From: Afipia sp. GAS231
GTDB taxonomy: Bacteria > Pseudomonadota > Alphaproteobacteria > Rhizobiales > Xanthobacteraceae
Reading direction: 5' to 3'
Assembly (NCBI RefSeq): GCF_900103365.1
Contig: NZ_LT629703.1
Location: forward strand, 7,054,501-7,118,500
DNA length: 64,000 nt
In this document: positions 50,332 to 61,703 of the stretch, piece after piece
Layout: every line of letters starts with the position of its first letter
How positions within the stretch are numbered: the first letter of the stretch is position 1
Position numbers and translations under genes: made by a program
Notes under the pieces: generated by a model
Databases searched by the model: none
The model's input: only the letters and a program-made list of their open reading frames with translations
What the model was told of the DNA's origin: nothing

Positions 50332-52827
50332 CTATTGAACTCCGCCGCCGGCGGCCGTTGAAGTCGATGTCGCAATGGTTCGCAGGCCAATCTGGAACAT
50401 GAACGCGTGAGAGAGCACAGGGGCGGTAACGCCGGTGGAATAGTTGTAGGACGTCACGTAGTTGGCGGCCAACACGAAGCAGTCGTCCACGTAGCCGGCG
50501 CCGACGATGTACTGGTTGATCTTGTTGGCCTCAAGGTCCCAGCGCGCCGAGCCTGACACCACCCAGTTCGCCGCCACCTTGACCGACGCTGAGCCGAGCA
50601 GGCCCTCGCGCCGGGTCAAGTATCCGAGTTCCGGTTGCGCGGCATAATTGCCGTACATCAGGCCGACCGACCAACGGTCGAACGCCGCGCGGCCCTCGGC
50701 CTCGAAGCGGTTGATGTTGAGCGTGCCTTCATCCATACGCGTGCGCACGCTGAACGTATAAGTCCGGTTCGGCGAGTAATTGACGCGGGCGACGTAGTCG
50801 GATCGCGCGTTCTGCAGCCCGGAGTCGACACCGGTATTGGTCGCATCCGCGACCGCAAACGAGTTCAAGCCGAACAACTGGTAGGACTGTCCGAACAACA
50901 CGTTGATGCTGCCGCCGCGATCGAACTGCGTGGTCGCCTGCACGCCGACATTGGCGCGGCCGCCGCCTTCGACACGGTCATAGCCCGAGAACTTGTCGAC
51001 CGAGAACAGGTTGCTGGCGTCGAACACCATGCTCTGCGCGTCTTCGTTGGGGAGCTTGCCGGCGTAGGTTTCATTGGGACGGATGATGATCTGCGCGATC
51101 GGTTCGATCGTGGTGGAGCCCCACGGCTGAACGTTGATGAAGGGATAGCGATATTCGAGGCCGACGGTCGGCATCAGGCGCAGCGCGTTGGTATCGCCTA
51201 CGGGCAGGAAGTTCGAGACGCCGGGCTGGTTGGAGATCGAGGCGTTGATGGCGTCGGCGCGCAGGATCGCAAACGGCGTCCAGATTTCGCCCGCGGAATC
51301 GGTGAACGACCGCCGCCACTGTGCTTCAGCCGTGAACCGCGTGTAGGTGCCGGGCATGCCGCGCAGCAGGCATTGCGAGGGTATCCGGGCCATCGGATCG
51401 GCCGACGCCGTCAGGCACAGACCATTGGTGTTGGCCAGCGTCGTGATCGGATCGAACGCCGCGGTCGAGCGCGTCAGGCTGGTGAAATTGGTCTTGTAGC
51501 TGAATTCGCCGCCGAAGATCGGGCTGTTGAGCACGTTGCTGTAGTCGACCACGGGATGAACGACCGGGACGTAGCTCTGGTTACCGGAGTAGCTCAAATA
51601 GTAGATCGTGCGGGCGTCGAAGAAGCTGCGACTGCCGACGCCGGTCAGATAAAGCTGCGAGATCGCTTCGGTCGGCAGAGTGAGGAACGATTGCAGTGGA
51701 TCGCGATACTGCGCCAGCCGGTAGTCGGTCATGAAGGCGTAGTCGGAAAGCGCCACGCCTTCCCAGCCCCAGGTCCATTTGTCGTTCAGTGCGAACTGAC
51801 CCTTGGTATCGATGCCGCCACGGAACTGGCGGTCACCGGGCAGACCGGCATAGGCCGACGGGTTGAGCTGGTCGATGCCATAGGCGCGGATCTGGTAGGC
51901 GCCGTCGATCAGGCGCTGGCGGAACTCGCCCTGGAACAGCACGCCTTGCCTGGAGGTGATGCGCGGGCTGAAGGTCGCGTCATAGTCCGGCGCGATTGCC
52001 CAGTAGAACGGAGTTTCGATACCGACGCCGTAGGCCGTAACGGTGCTGAAACCGGGCATCAGGAAGCCGGTCTTGCGCTTCACGGTCGGATCGGGCGTCG
52101 AGAAATACGGCAGATAGGCCATCGGCACGCCGAAGAACTCGAGCTGCGCGTTTTCGAAGTACAGCATCTTGTCGGTCTGGTCGTGGATGATGCGTGCACC
52201 CTTGACCTGCCACAATGGCGGTTTCTTCGGATCGTCCTTGCAGGGCGCGCAGGCGGTATAGACGCCGTTTTCGAACACGGTGTAATTGCCGCTGGAACGG
52301 TCGGCGCGGGTCGCCGCCATCCGCGTCGCGTCGGCGGTGTCGACGCGCAGCGAGTCGACGAAACCGTCACGGTAGTCGTCGCTGAGATCCATGATGTTGG
52401 CGTAGGTGACCTTGCCCTCGGCGTCGGTCAGGCGAATGTTGCCCTCGGCGTGCAGGCGCTTGGTCTTCTGGTCGTAGATGACCTTGTCGGCCTCGATGCT
52501 GGTGCCGTTGTAGAACATCTGCACGTTGCCGACCGCCGACACGCGCTGGTTATTGTAGTCGTAGTCCACCTCGGTCGCCTGCACGAGCATCTGCCCGTCG
52601 TTCTTGGCAGGCCGTGGCGGCGGCTTGGGCGGCCGCGGATTGTAGGTAAAGGACTGCGCTTGAGCCGGCACCGTCAGGGCAAGCTCGATCGCTCCGGCGA
52701 AAACCAGACCAGCGAGCAGGGCGATCACGGGGGCGCTGACGGCAGCCACGCGGGTTCGTTTGCGGCGCAGCAAGGTGCGCCGCCCGAACGCGGGCGACCT
52801 CAACTGGAGGGCGGCGACAACGGCCAC
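50332..52827 (-). CDS. lptD: LPS-assembly outer-membrane protein LptD
   Basis: An 831-residue protein that inserts LPS in the outer leaflet. After a long basic leader and a signal (PVIALLAGLVFAGAIELALT to AQAQ) come the OstA/LptA-like periplasmic domain (VQATEVDYDYNNQRVSAVGN, then YDQKTKRLHAEGNIRLTDA) and the beta-barrel (PYFSTPDPTVKRKTGFLMPG onward). The GTG at 52827 overlaps the lptG stop (TAGTG) with AGGAGG seven bases upstream, which fixes the start; a longer frame would run into lptG. Two cysteines (CAPC) sit in the periplasmic part. Confidence 0.95.
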   Translation of the reverse strand: MAVVAALQLRSPAFGRRTLLRRKRTRVAAVSAPVIALLAGLVFAGAIELALTVPAQAQSFTYNPRPPKPPPRPAKNDGQMLVQATEVDYDYNNQRVSAVGNVQMFYNGTSIEADKVIYDQKTKRLHAEGNIRLTDAEGKVTYANIMDLSDDYRDGFVDSLRVDTADATRMAATRADRSSGNYTVFENGVYTACAPCKDDPKKPPLWQVKGARIIHDQTDKMLYFENAQLEFFGVPMAYLPYFSTPDPTVKRKTGFLMPGFSTVTAYGVGIETPFYWAIAPDYDATFSPRITSRQGVLFQGEFRQRLIDGAYQIRAYGIDQLNPSAYAGLPGDRQFRGGIDTKGQFALNDKWTWGWEGVALSDYAFMTDYRLAQYRDPLQSFLTLPTEAISQLYLTGVGSRSFFDARTIYYLSYSGNQSYVPVVHPVVDYSNVLNSPIFGGEFSYKTNFTSLTRSTAAFDPITTLANTNGLCLTASADPMARIPSQCLLRGMPGTYTRFTAEAQWRRSFTDSAGEIWTPFAILRADAINASISNQPGVSNFLPVGDTNALRLMPTVGLEYRYPFINVQPWGSTTIEPIAQIIIRPNETYAGKLPNEDAQSMVFDASNLFSVDKFSGYDRVEGGGRANVGVQATTQFDRGGSINVLFGQSYQLFGLNSFAVADATNTGVDSGLQNARSDYVARVNYSPNRTYTFSVRTRMDEGTLNINRFEAEGRAAFDRWSVGLMYGNYAAQPELGYLTRREGLLGSASVKVAANWVVSGSARWDLEANKINQYIVGAGYVDDCFVLAANYVTSYNYSTGVTAPVLSHAFMFQIGLRTIATSTSTAAGGGVQ

Positions 52828-53924
52828 TACCCGTCCTCCTGGTACAGCAAGGCCAAAAAGCCGGTGAGGCCACCCACACAGACGGGCAACCACGCCGCAG
52901 CGATCGGATGCATCAACTCAGCCTTGCTCAAATCCTCGGTAACTTTCGACAAAACGTAGAGCAGAAAGCCTGCACCCACGCCACTCAAAACCATCTTTTG
53001 CACGCCGCCCATCCGGAAGAAGCGCAAGCTGACGGAAGCCGCCAACATGACCATTGCAGCCAGCAAAAACGGCTGTGCGATGAGCTTATGGTACTGCAGA
53101 CGGTACCCCGCGGTCGCGAAGCCCGAGCTCTCGGACGAACGGATGTAGGTCGGTAGTTGCCAAAAGGACACGGTCTCGGGGGTCGAGAAGCTGTTGCGGA
53201 CCTGGGCCGGTGTCAGAGCAGTGGTAAGATAGTAGGTGTCCTGGTCAATCGGCGGCTTGTCGAGGGAGAATCTGCGTACCGATTTGAACGCCCAGCGGCC
53301 TTCCTCGAGGGAGGCTTCGCGGGCTTCGATTCGCTCCTTGAACTGGAGGTCGGTATCGAACCGGAACACGGTCAGACCGGTCAGCCGGACGCCCTGCTGT
53401 TCGCTACGGGCGGCATTGATGATCGACTGGCCGTCGCTGTTGATCTGGTTGAGCCAGAAGCCCGCGGCATCCTGGATGCCGCCGCCCGGCGCCGAGCCGA
53501 ACAGTTCGGCCTCCATCCGCTTGGAGAGTTCGCGCAGGTTCGCCGACATCGGATTATAGGCGGTGGTCGCGATGATCCCGAGCAGGATCGCGCTGCCGAG
53601 CGCCGGCGCAATGAACTGCCAGGCCGAAACGCCGGCGGCGCGCGCGACCACCAGTTCGAGCCGTCGCGACAGCGCCAGATAGCAGGTCATGGCGCCGACC
53701 AGAACGCAGAACGGCATCAGCTTTTCGAGCAGTTGCGGCACCCGGAACAGCGACGTCTCCGCCACCGTGACTGCGGAAGCCGACACCAGCCCTGAAGTCT
53801 TGCGGACCATCTCGATGTAGTCGACCAGCACAAGCAATACGAAAATGCTCGCGAACACGCCCACCGCCGAGACCAGGAAGCGGCCGGCGAAATAGCGCCC
53901 AAGCGTATTGGTCATCATGCTCAT
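52827..53924 (-). CDS. lptG: LPS export permease LptG
   Basis: A 365-residue inner-membrane subunit of the LptB2FG exporter. Six membrane helices (three N-terminal within residues 1-115, three C-terminal after 275) enclose a periplasmic beta-jellyroll domain. GRYFAGRFLVSAVGVFASIF at the start and the coupling helix region ELVVARAAGVSAWQ are typical. The ATG at 53924 overlaps the lptF stop by four bases. Confidence 0.94.
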   Translation of the reverse strand: MSMMTNTLGRYFAGRFLVSAVGVFASIFVLLVLVDYIEMVRKTSGLVSASAVTVAETSLFRVPQLLEKLMPFCVLVGAMTCYLALSRRLELVVARAAGVSAWQFIAPALGSAILLGIIATTAYNPMSANLRELSKRMEAELFGSAPGGGIQDAAGFWLNQINSDGQSIINAARSEQQGVRLTGLTVFRFDTDLQFKERIEAREASLEEGRWAFKSVRRFSLDKPPIDQDTYYLTTALTPAQVRNSFSTPETVSFWQLPTYIRSSESSGFATAGYRLQYHKLIAQPFLLAAMVMLAASVSLRFFRMGGVQKMVLSGVGAGFLLYVLSKVTEDLSKAELMHPIAAAWLPVCVGGLTGFLALLYQEDG

Positions 53925-55090
53925 GCGGCGACCGGCCGTCCGAACAACCGCGCGATGCGCGCGTTCGATCTGTTGATGGCCTCGATCAGCGCCGCCGGCG
54001 GTTCCACCACGATGCCGCCGATGATCATCCACAGCCCGACGGCGATGGCGGCGATCAGCATCGAATACTGGAACAGGGCGGCGGCAGGCGTCTTCACCGT
54101 CATGACCGAACAGGCGAATCCCGCCATGCGCAGGCCGAACACCGCGAAAATCGATCCGCCGATCGAAAAATTGCGACTCTGGCGCGTGGTGCGCGGCGTG
54201 CCCAGAAACGCAAAGGTCAGGATAGCGAATGCAAAGGGATAGACCGGCGAGAGCAACCGGTCATGCAGCTCGGCGTTGAACTGCCCGCTCAATTGCTTGA
54301 AGACGGGATCGTTGTCCGGAGGCGAAAACAGCTCCCAGAGATAGCGTTCGCGAATTCCGAGCGTGACGTCGCGGCCTTGATTGGAGAATTTCGACATGTC
54401 GAAGGCATAGCGGCCGAACGCCACCAGCGCGGGATCGCGTTTTCCGGCCTCGAAACGTTCGAGATTGCCGTCTTCCAGCACCAGATAGGAGCCGCTCTCG
54501 TTCTTCAGCACGGTGCCGTGGTCGGCGATGATGGTGACGCGCTCCTTGGGATCTCTGCGGTCGTCGACGAAGATGCCGGAGAGCACGCCGCCGGGCACAC
54601 GTTCGCGGATGCGAATCGTCAGGTTCTGGTCGAGCTGGGCGAAGCGTCCGGGCTGCAGGATGTTGGTCAGGATGTCGGCGGTGATTTCGGCATCCCATTG
54701 CTTGATTCGGCGCATGCCGTCGGGGGCGAGGTAGGCGCCGATAAAAGCCACGACCAGAGCCACTACGCAGGTAGCGTAGAAGAACGGACGGAACAGCCGG
54801 AACGGCGAGAAGCCGGCGGCATTCATCACGATGATTTCGGAATCGGTCGCGAGCTTGTTTAGCGTGTGCGAGATCGCGATCATCAGCGCGATCGGCGCGA
54901 TGATCAGCACCAGCGCGGGAATCACCAGGCTGGTGATGCCGAGAAAGGTAATGATGGTCTGGCCCTGGCTCGTCATCAGGTCGATGCCGCGCAACGCCTG
55001 CGTAATCCAGATCACGCCGGTGAGGCTGACCAGGACCAGCGCAAACGACGCAAGCGTCGTGCGGAAAATGTACTTGTCGATCGACCCCAT
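53921..55090 (-). CDS. lptF: LPS export permease LptF
   Basis: A 389-residue partner of LptG with the same layout: MGSIDKYIFRTTLASFALVL, the coupling segment DSEIIVMNAAGFSPFRLF, a periplasmic domain, and three C-terminal helices (LSPVYPFAFAILTFAFLG and later). It is the first gene of the lptF-lptG-lptD-surA-pdxA-rsmA run and is divergent from pepA. Confidence 0.94.
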   Translation of the reverse strand: MGSIDKYIFRTTLASFALVLVSLTGVIWITQALRGIDLMTSQGQTIITFLGITSLVIPALVLIIAPIALMIAISHTLNKLATDSEIIVMNAAGFSPFRLFRPFFYATCVVALVVAFIGAYLAPDGMRRIKQWDAEITADILTNILQPGRFAQLDQNLTIRIRERVPGGVLSGIFVDDRRDPKERVTIIADHGTVLKNESGSYLVLEDGNLERFEAGKRDPALVAFGRYAFDMSKFSNQGRDVTLGIRERYLWELFSPPDNDPVFKQLSGQFNAELHDRLLSPVYPFAFAILTFAFLGTPRTTRQSRNFSIGGSIFAVFGLRMAGFACSVMTVKTPAAALFQYSMLIAAIAVGLWMIIGGIVVEPPAALIEAINRSNARIARLFGRPVAA

Positions 55091-55449
55091 CGCTACCGTA
55101 CGGTCCCACCGTTTGCGCGCCCATAGAGCGGCTTTCGACCAACCCTTATTAGAGGGTCCCCTTTGGTCGCGCCGCCCGCCGTCAAGTCCTCTAGTTTCTC
55201 ACTACCATCCCTTTGATCCGTCAACAAAATGGCCGGGCCGTGGCACCCTTAGGATATGGTTAATAATTCGCCGGATGTGACCTTCCGGCCACGCCGGCGC
55301 TTGGCAGTGTACCGCCTCACAGGCCATAGTGCTGGAAACCGGCGGTCTTGATGCGATTTTGAGGCCGTGGCCGATATAAAAACCAAAAATATCCCGGGCC
55401 GCGCCCGGGCGATTCCTGCTCTGCACACAGCCCTTCTGGAGGATTGCCT
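55091..55449. other. Divergent lptF-pepA promoter region
   Basis: About 360 bases without a gene. It must hold promoters for both operons. GGGCCGCGCCCGGGCG near 55396 is a short GC-rich inverted repeat in the pepA leader; nothing else was recognised. Confidence 0.4.
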
Positions 55450-56949
<1,500 letters not shown>

Positions 56950-57009
56950 CTCTTAGAAGTCGCTCGAAAAGCAGTTCGCGCAATCGCGTGAAGATATGAC
57001 CGAGGTCGG

Positions 57010-57462
57010 ATGACGGAAGTCCTGTTCTACCATCTGCAGAACATGTCGCTGGAAAGCGTGTTGCCGCCGCTGCTGGAAAAATCGCTGGAGCGCGGTTGGC
57101 GTGTGGTGGTGCAATCGACCTCGCCGGAGCGCACCGAGGCGCTCGACGCTCATTTGTGGACCTACAGCGACGATTCCTTCCTGCCACATGCCACCTGGCG
57201 CGCTGGCGATGCTTCAGATCATCCCGTCATCCTCTCGGTCGAGGAGGGCAATCCGAACCGCGCCAATGTCAGGTTCCTGATCGACAATGCGACGCTGCCG
57301 GCCGACGCCGACAGCTACGAGCGGCTGGTGCTGGTTTTCAACGGCGACGACACCGAGGCGCTCGGTGCGGCCCGCGGTGCCTGGACCGACTGCAAGGCCC
57401 GCGGATTTGAGGTAACTTACTGGCAGACCGACGACCGCGGCCGTTGGCAGCGGCGGCAATAG
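57010..57462 (+). CDS. holC: DNA polymerase III chi subunit
   Basis: A 150-residue replication factor that links the clamp loader to single-strand-binding protein. MTEVLFYHLQNMSLESVLPP, LEKSLERGWRVVVQ and LVLVFNGDDTEALGAARGAW fit the family. It follows pepA by 60 bases and is probably cotranscribed. Confidence 0.92.
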   Translation: MTEVLFYHLQNMSLESVLPPLLEKSLERGWRVVVQSTSPERTEALDAHLWTYSDDSFLPHATWRAGDASDHPVILSVEEGNPNRANVRFLIDNATLPADADSYERLVLVFNGDDTEALGAARGAWTDCKARGFEVTYWQTDDRGRWQRRQ

Positions 57463-57596
57463 CGATATAAGGCAATTAATGATAATTTGCGGTTTCTGCC
57501 CCGGACCTTGCGTGCAGCCATGGTCATGCCGCAAAGTGGTGTTGGGACAAATAGTTACAGTACGGGGTTAGAGTAGGGCGGGAGCCAGGGTCTAGC

Positions 57597-58142
57597 GTGC
57601 GACACGGAACCATCGGTCGAAAACCACTGCTGACGTTGATGTTGCTCGGGCCGGTCCTGGTGGGCTGCTCGGGCACGCCCGATTGGCTGAGCAAGGATGC
57701 CGACTGGTTCTCGCGTTCCGGCCGCGTGTTCATCCGCAACGTTTCGATCGAGACGCCGCCGTTGTCGCCGGACAGGGCGGTCACGCCGGACGAACTCGTC
57801 AGTGCCGACGGTGCGTGTCCGGGAATGGCGGCCCCCGGGCAAGACGCCAACGCGCTGGCTGATGGTGCTGCAGGTAGCCCGCCGCCGTCGTCGAGGGGAA
57901 CAGTGGCGCTCGGGCACACCGAATGCGACGTGGTCCGCGGCATCGGCGCGCCCGACAACGTCAATCTTTCCAACAATGCGCGCGGCGATCGCGTCGCTGT
58001 CGTCAACTATTCGCGCGGCCAGCGCGCCGGCATCTACACCTTTACCGCCGGACGCCTGACGTCGATCGAACGCGGCGCCGAGCCGGCGCCGCAGCCCAAG
58101 GTCGCCAAGCCGAAGGCAAAGAAGAAGCCCGCCGCGACGTAA
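57597..58142 (+). CDS. Hypothetical lipoprotein (181 aa)
   Basis: A GTG start with GGGAGCCAGGG upstream. The lipobox LVGC places the lipidated Cys at 24 (LTLMLLGPVLVGCSG). The mature part has a Pro-rich middle and a domain GHTECDVVRGIGAPDNVNLS that resembles the SmpA/OmlA-type fold (ECDVVRxxGxPxxV), then a Lys/Ala tail. A role in the envelope is inferred; the precise function is unknown. Confidence 0.75.
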   Translation: MRHGTIGRKPLLTLMLLGPVLVGCSGTPDWLSKDADWFSRSGRVFIRNVSIETPPLSPDRAVTPDELVSADGACPGMAAPGQDANALADGAAGSPPPSSRGTVALGHTECDVVRGIGAPDNVNLSNNARGDRVAVVNYSRGQRAGIYTFTAGRLTSIERGAEPAPQPKVAKPKAKKKPAAT

Positions 58143-58168
58143 GTCTTCACGCGAAGCCTGAAGGCGCG

Positions 58169-60049
58169 TTATCCCGCCGCCTGGTCGAATTGCGAACTCG
58201 CCTCGAGCCAGACCTCTTCGGCGCGCTGCAACGCGCTTGCGGCGCCGGCGCGGGCCTTGCTGAGCTGGGCGGCCTGCTTGGGATCGCGGCTGAACAGATC
58301 CGGCAGCGCCAGCGCGGTGTCGATCTTGGCGATGATGCCGTTGATGCGTTCGATCTCGGCCTCGGCCTCGGCGATCTTCTGCTTCAGCGGAGTCCGCTTT
58401 TCACTCTTTCCGCGTTCGGGCTTCAAGGTCTCCCGGCCATTTTCCCGCTCGTTGCCGCGATCGCGTGAATTGGTGCGCATGCCGCGCGCCGACAGCACCA
58501 TGCGCCGGTAGTCGTCGAGGTCGCCGTCATAGGTCGTCACCTTCTGATCGGCGACGACCCACAATTGATCGGCGCAGGCTTCGATCAGATAGCGGTCATG
58601 CGAGACCATGATGACGGCGCCAGGATAATCGTTGATCGCTTCGGCCAGCGCCGCGCGGCTGTCGATATCGAGATGGTTGGTCGGCTCGTCGAGGATGATC
58701 ATGTTGGGGGCGGCGAAGGTGGCAAGGCCGAGCAGCAGCCGCGCTTTCTCGCCACCGGACAAGCTCTTGACCAAGGTGTCGCCGGCCTTGCCGGAGAAGC
58801 CGATCGCGCCGACCCGTGCGCGCACCTTGCTCTCGGGCGTGTCGGGCATCAGCTTGCGGACGTGATCGTAGGGCGAGCCGTCCAGGTTGAGCTCATCGAC
58901 CTGGTGCTGCGCGAAATAGCCTACCGACAGTTTTTCTGCGCGCGTGACCCGGCCGGAGAACGGCGGCAGCTTGCCCGCCAGAAGCTTGACCAGCGTCGAC
59001 TTGCCGTTGCCGTTCGAGCCGAGCAAGGCGATGCGGTCGTCGGTGTCGATGCGCAAGGTAACGCGGTTGAGCACCGGCTTCTTCGGATCGTAGCCGACCG
59101 AGACCTCATCGACCGCGATGATCGGCGGCGACAGCATTTTTTCCGGCACTGGGAATGAAATCTCGCGCACGTCCTGCGTCACCAGCGCGGTGACCGGCTT
59201 CATCCGTTCCAGCATCTTGACGCGCGACTGGGCCTGACGGGCCTTGGAGGCCTTGGCCTTGAAGCGGTCGACGAAAGCCTGCAGCCGCTTGCGCTCGTCG
59301 GCCTGGCGCTTGGCGTGCTTGGCATCCAGCATCTCGCGGGTGGCGCGCTGTTCCTCGAACGAGGAATAGGTGCCCTTGTAGAGCGTCAGCTTGCCGCGAT
59401 CGAGATGCAGGATCTGGTCGACGGAGGTGTCGAGCAGGTCGCGGTCATGGCTGATGACGATGACCGTGCGCGGATAATTCGCCAGATGATCTTCCAGCCA
59501 GAGCGTGCCTTCGAGGTCGAGATAGTTGGTGGGCTCGTCGAGCAGCAACAGATCCGGCGCCGAGAACAGCGTAGCTGCAAGCGCCACGCGCATGCGCCAG
59601 CCGCCGGAGAACTCCGAACAGGGCCGCGCCTGATCTGCGGTCGAAAATCCGAGCCCGCTCAGGATCGCGGCGGCGCGCGCCGGCGCGGAGTGGGCGTCGA
59701 TGTCGACCAGCCGGGTCTGGATTTCGGCGATCCGGTGCGGATCGTGGGCGGTTTCCGCCTCCTGCAGCAGCGCGTCGCGTTCCAGATCGGCCTTCAGCAC
59801 CACGTTGACGAGGCTTTCCGGGCCGTCGGGGGCTTCCTGCGCGAGGCTGCCGATACGCCAGCGGGGCGGCAGCGAGATGCTTCCGGATTCGAGCGGCAGG
59901 TCGCCGCGAATCGCGTGAAATAGCGTCGATTTGCCGACGCCGTTGCGGCCGACAAAGCCGACGCGCGCGCCCGGCACGATCTGCGCCGAACTGTCGTCGA
60001 TCAGGAGCCGTCCGGCGATCCGGATGGAAATATCAGTGATTGAAAGCAT
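58169..60049 (-). CDS. ABC-F family ATPase (Uup/YheS-like)
   Basis: A 626-residue soluble protein with two ABC cassettes and no membrane domain. Walker A motifs are GRNGVGKS (about 35) and GSNGNGKS (about 345); signatures are SEFSGGWRMR and KSLSGGEKARL; the linker between them carries the ABC-F Lys/Arg-rich helices (RQADERKRLQAFVDRFKAKA). The C-terminal coiled coil (KQKIAEAEAEIERINGIIAK) is as in YheS/Uup. Such proteins act on ribosomes or DNA; which type this is cannot be decided here. Confidence 0.93.
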   Translation of the reverse strand: MLSITDISIRIAGRLLIDDSSAQIVPGARVGFVGRNGVGKSTLFHAIRGDLPLESGSISLPPRWRIGSLAQEAPDGPESLVNVVLKADLERDALLQEAETAHDPHRIAEIQTRLVDIDAHSAPARAAAILSGLGFSTADQARPCSEFSGGWRMRVALAATLFSAPDLLLLDEPTNYLDLEGTLWLEDHLANYPRTVIVISHDRDLLDTSVDQILHLDRGKLTLYKGTYSSFEEQRATREMLDAKHAKRQADERKRLQAFVDRFKAKASKARQAQSRVKMLERMKPVTALVTQDVREISFPVPEKMLSPPIIAVDEVSVGYDPKKPVLNRVTLRIDTDDRIALLGSNGNGKSTLVKLLAGKLPPFSGRVTRAEKLSVGYFAQHQVDELNLDGSPYDHVRKLMPDTPESKVRARVGAIGFSGKAGDTLVKSLSGGEKARLLLGLATFAAPNMIILDEPTNHLDIDSRAALAEAINDYPGAVIMVSHDRYLIEACADQLWVVADQKVTTYDGDLDDYRRMVLSARGMRTNSRDRGNERENGRETLKPERGKSEKRTPLKQKIAEAEAEIERINGIIAKIDTALALPDLFSRDPKQAAQLSKARAGAASALQRAEEVWLEASSQFDQAAG

Positions 60050-60119
60050 GCGGCCTTGTCACCGCTGCCGCCGCTAAACGCAACCCATTTATCGGTGAAA
60101 TCGACCCTCTGAACGACGC

Positions 60120-60293
60120 TTAATGCAGCTCGCCGTCGCGTCGGCTCAGTTGATCGAGAAGCTGCCGTAACGGCTGCGGAAGCTCGGCTTCCGGGCGCAG
60201 GCGCTGCTGCAGCCGTTCGCCGACGGCATCGCAGATCGAGCGGGATGTCTTGTGGTCGATTGATTCGTAATCGCTACTGTTTTGAGCATTCAT
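60120..60293 (-). CDS. Small conserved hydrophilic protein (57 aa)
   Basis: A 57-residue protein, MNAQNSSDYESIDHKTSRSI then CDAVGERLQQRLRP and a helical C-terminus. The pattern SICDAVGERLQQ-LRPE recalls small proteins of related genomes. A weak AAGAGA precedes the ATG. It may be a regulator or toxin-partner type protein, but nothing in the sequence decides this. Confidence 0.55.
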   Translation of the reverse strand: MNAQNSSDYESIDHKTSRSICDAVGERLQQRLRPEAELPQPLRQLLDQLSRRDGELH

Positions 60294-60453
60294 GATTGGT
60301 CTCTTGCGTGTTCCACCCCGCCTTTTTTCGCTGGGATCAATGATCTTTCGCTGGGTCAAGTCGCAGATGACCAATTTGTTTCCGTGTTGCATGGCCATAT
60401 GCATTCGCGTGCCGATGGCCGGGCGGCCTCCGAACGATTGGTTCCGTCGAAAC

Positions 60454-60483
60454 CAAAAAAAGCCCCGGCGCGATGGCCGGGGC
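60454..60483 (-). terminator. Terminator of the Gly/His-rich protein gene
   Basis: GCCCCGGC (60462-60469) pairs with GCCGGGGC (60476-60483). On the reverse strand the stem is followed by a run of seven T (60461-60455 region). It lies 27 bases after the stop at 60510. Confidence 0.88.
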
Positions 60484-60509
60484 GTTCAGTCAGGGGAGCT
60501 CAAATCAGA

Positions 60510-60800
60510 TCAGTAGCAGCGGTTCACCAGCCTCCAGCGCGGGCCCCAGGGGGTTCCGACCAACTGGCGCACATAGCAGCCGCCGCCATAGCCGTAGCCG
60601 CCGTAATAGGCCGGGCCACCGACGTAGAAGCGGGGTCCGCCCCAGCCCCAGCCGCGGTGCCAACCGCCACCATGCCAGCCACCACCGTGCCAACCGCCAC
60701 CGCCGTGCCATCCACCCCAGGCCGAGGCGGAGGTCGGCGCCAACGCGGCTACGCCCAGCGAAGCCGCGGCTACTGCAACAAGCGCGAGTTTGCGAAACAT
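60510..60800 (-). CDS. Secreted Gly/His/Trp-rich protein (96 aa)
   Basis: Signal peptide (FRKLALVAVAAASLGVAALA to SASA), then WGGWHGGGGWHGGGWHGGGW and later YYGGYGYGGGCYVRQLV. The (G)GGWH repeats form a likely metal-binding or surface-adhesive coat; the C-terminal CYVRQLVGTPWGPRWRLVNR with two cysteines is shared by many Bradyrhizobium small secreted proteins. Function unknown. Confidence 0.8.
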   Translation of the reverse strand: MFRKLALVAVAAASLGVAALAPTSASAWGGWHGGGGWHGGGWHGGGWHRGWGWGGPRFYVGGPAYYGGYGYGGGCYVRQLVGTPWGPRWRLVNRCY

Positions 60801-61172
60801 GATCGTCTCCTCAGGGTTTCGGCGCTGCCAGGCGCCATCGGTGAAATCGCCTCCCGTGGCGCCTCTGGCCAGCCCAAGGGTTGAACAAGGGCTGAAGGAG
60901 GCGTCCGATCGTGGATGATCCTAGGCCGGCGAAGCTGAACGATGCCGGGACGGCGGCTTCAGAGAGGGTTCACCTAAGTGAAATTGTTGTAATTTGCCGC
61001 CGCTTGGCGCTTTGGGGTGGCGGGGTTTGGGGGCCGCGGTTCGCGTCATGAAAACATGGCAAAACCCGAGGCAATACCCATGGGTTAACGCGTCATCGGG
61101 TCGCTTGCCGTCGTGGGGTGGCGCCGATATAAGCCCCGCAACTCCCACCCGGCGTTTTGCAAGGACGAAAAC
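60801..61172. other. Divergent upstream region of the Gly/His-rich gene and ndk
   Basis: No gene with support. It must hold promoters for both directions. Confidence 0.4.
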
Positions 61173-61595
61173 ATGGCGATTGAACGTACTTTCTCGATTA
61201 TCAAGCCCGACGCGACCGAGCGTAATCTGACCGGCGCGGTCAATGCGATCATCGAGAAGGCGGGCTTGCGGATTGTGGCCCAGAAGCGGATTCGCATGAC
61301 CCGCGAACAGGCCGAAACCTTCTATGCCGTGCACAAGGCGCGTCCGTTCTTCGGCGAGCTGGTCGACTTCATGACCTCGGGTCCGGTCGTGGTTCAGGTG
61401 CTGCAGGGCGAGGGCGCCGTGCTCAAGTACCGCGACGTGATGGGCGCCACCGATCCGTCGAAGGCGGCCGACGGCACCATCCGCAAGGTTCACGCCAAGT
61501 CGATCGGCGAAAACTCGGTGCATGGTTCGGATGCGACCGAGACCGCCGCGATCGAAATCGCGCAGTTTTTCTCCGGCAACGAAATCGTCGGCTAA
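61173..61595 (+). CDS. ndk: Nucleoside diphosphate kinase
   Basis: A 140-residue enzyme that balances NTP pools. The phosphorylated His is H117 in [29 protein letters not shown] opens the protein. AAGGA precedes the ATG at 61173. Confidence 0.97.
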   Translation: MAIERTFSIIKPDATERNLTGAVNAIIEKAGLRIVAQKRIRMTREQAETFYAVHKARPFFGELVDFMTSGPVVVQVLQGEGAVLKYRDVMGATDPSKAADGTIRKVHAKSIGENSVHGSDATETAAIEIAQFFSGNEIVG

Positions 61596-61703
61596 ACATC
61601 ATGGGCGGCGCGCAATCGCCGCCCAAACCGGCCGCGAGGCCCAACTGAAGATGGCCGCAAGGCCGCAAACAAAGCGGCCCGCGAGGCCGAAGAAGGGTGC
61701 GCC

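Noticed and set aside
50635..52959. A 774-codon plus-strand frame opposite lptD
   Set aside because: GC-rich antisense frame; the lptD barrel and overlaps with lptG are unambiguous on the other strand.
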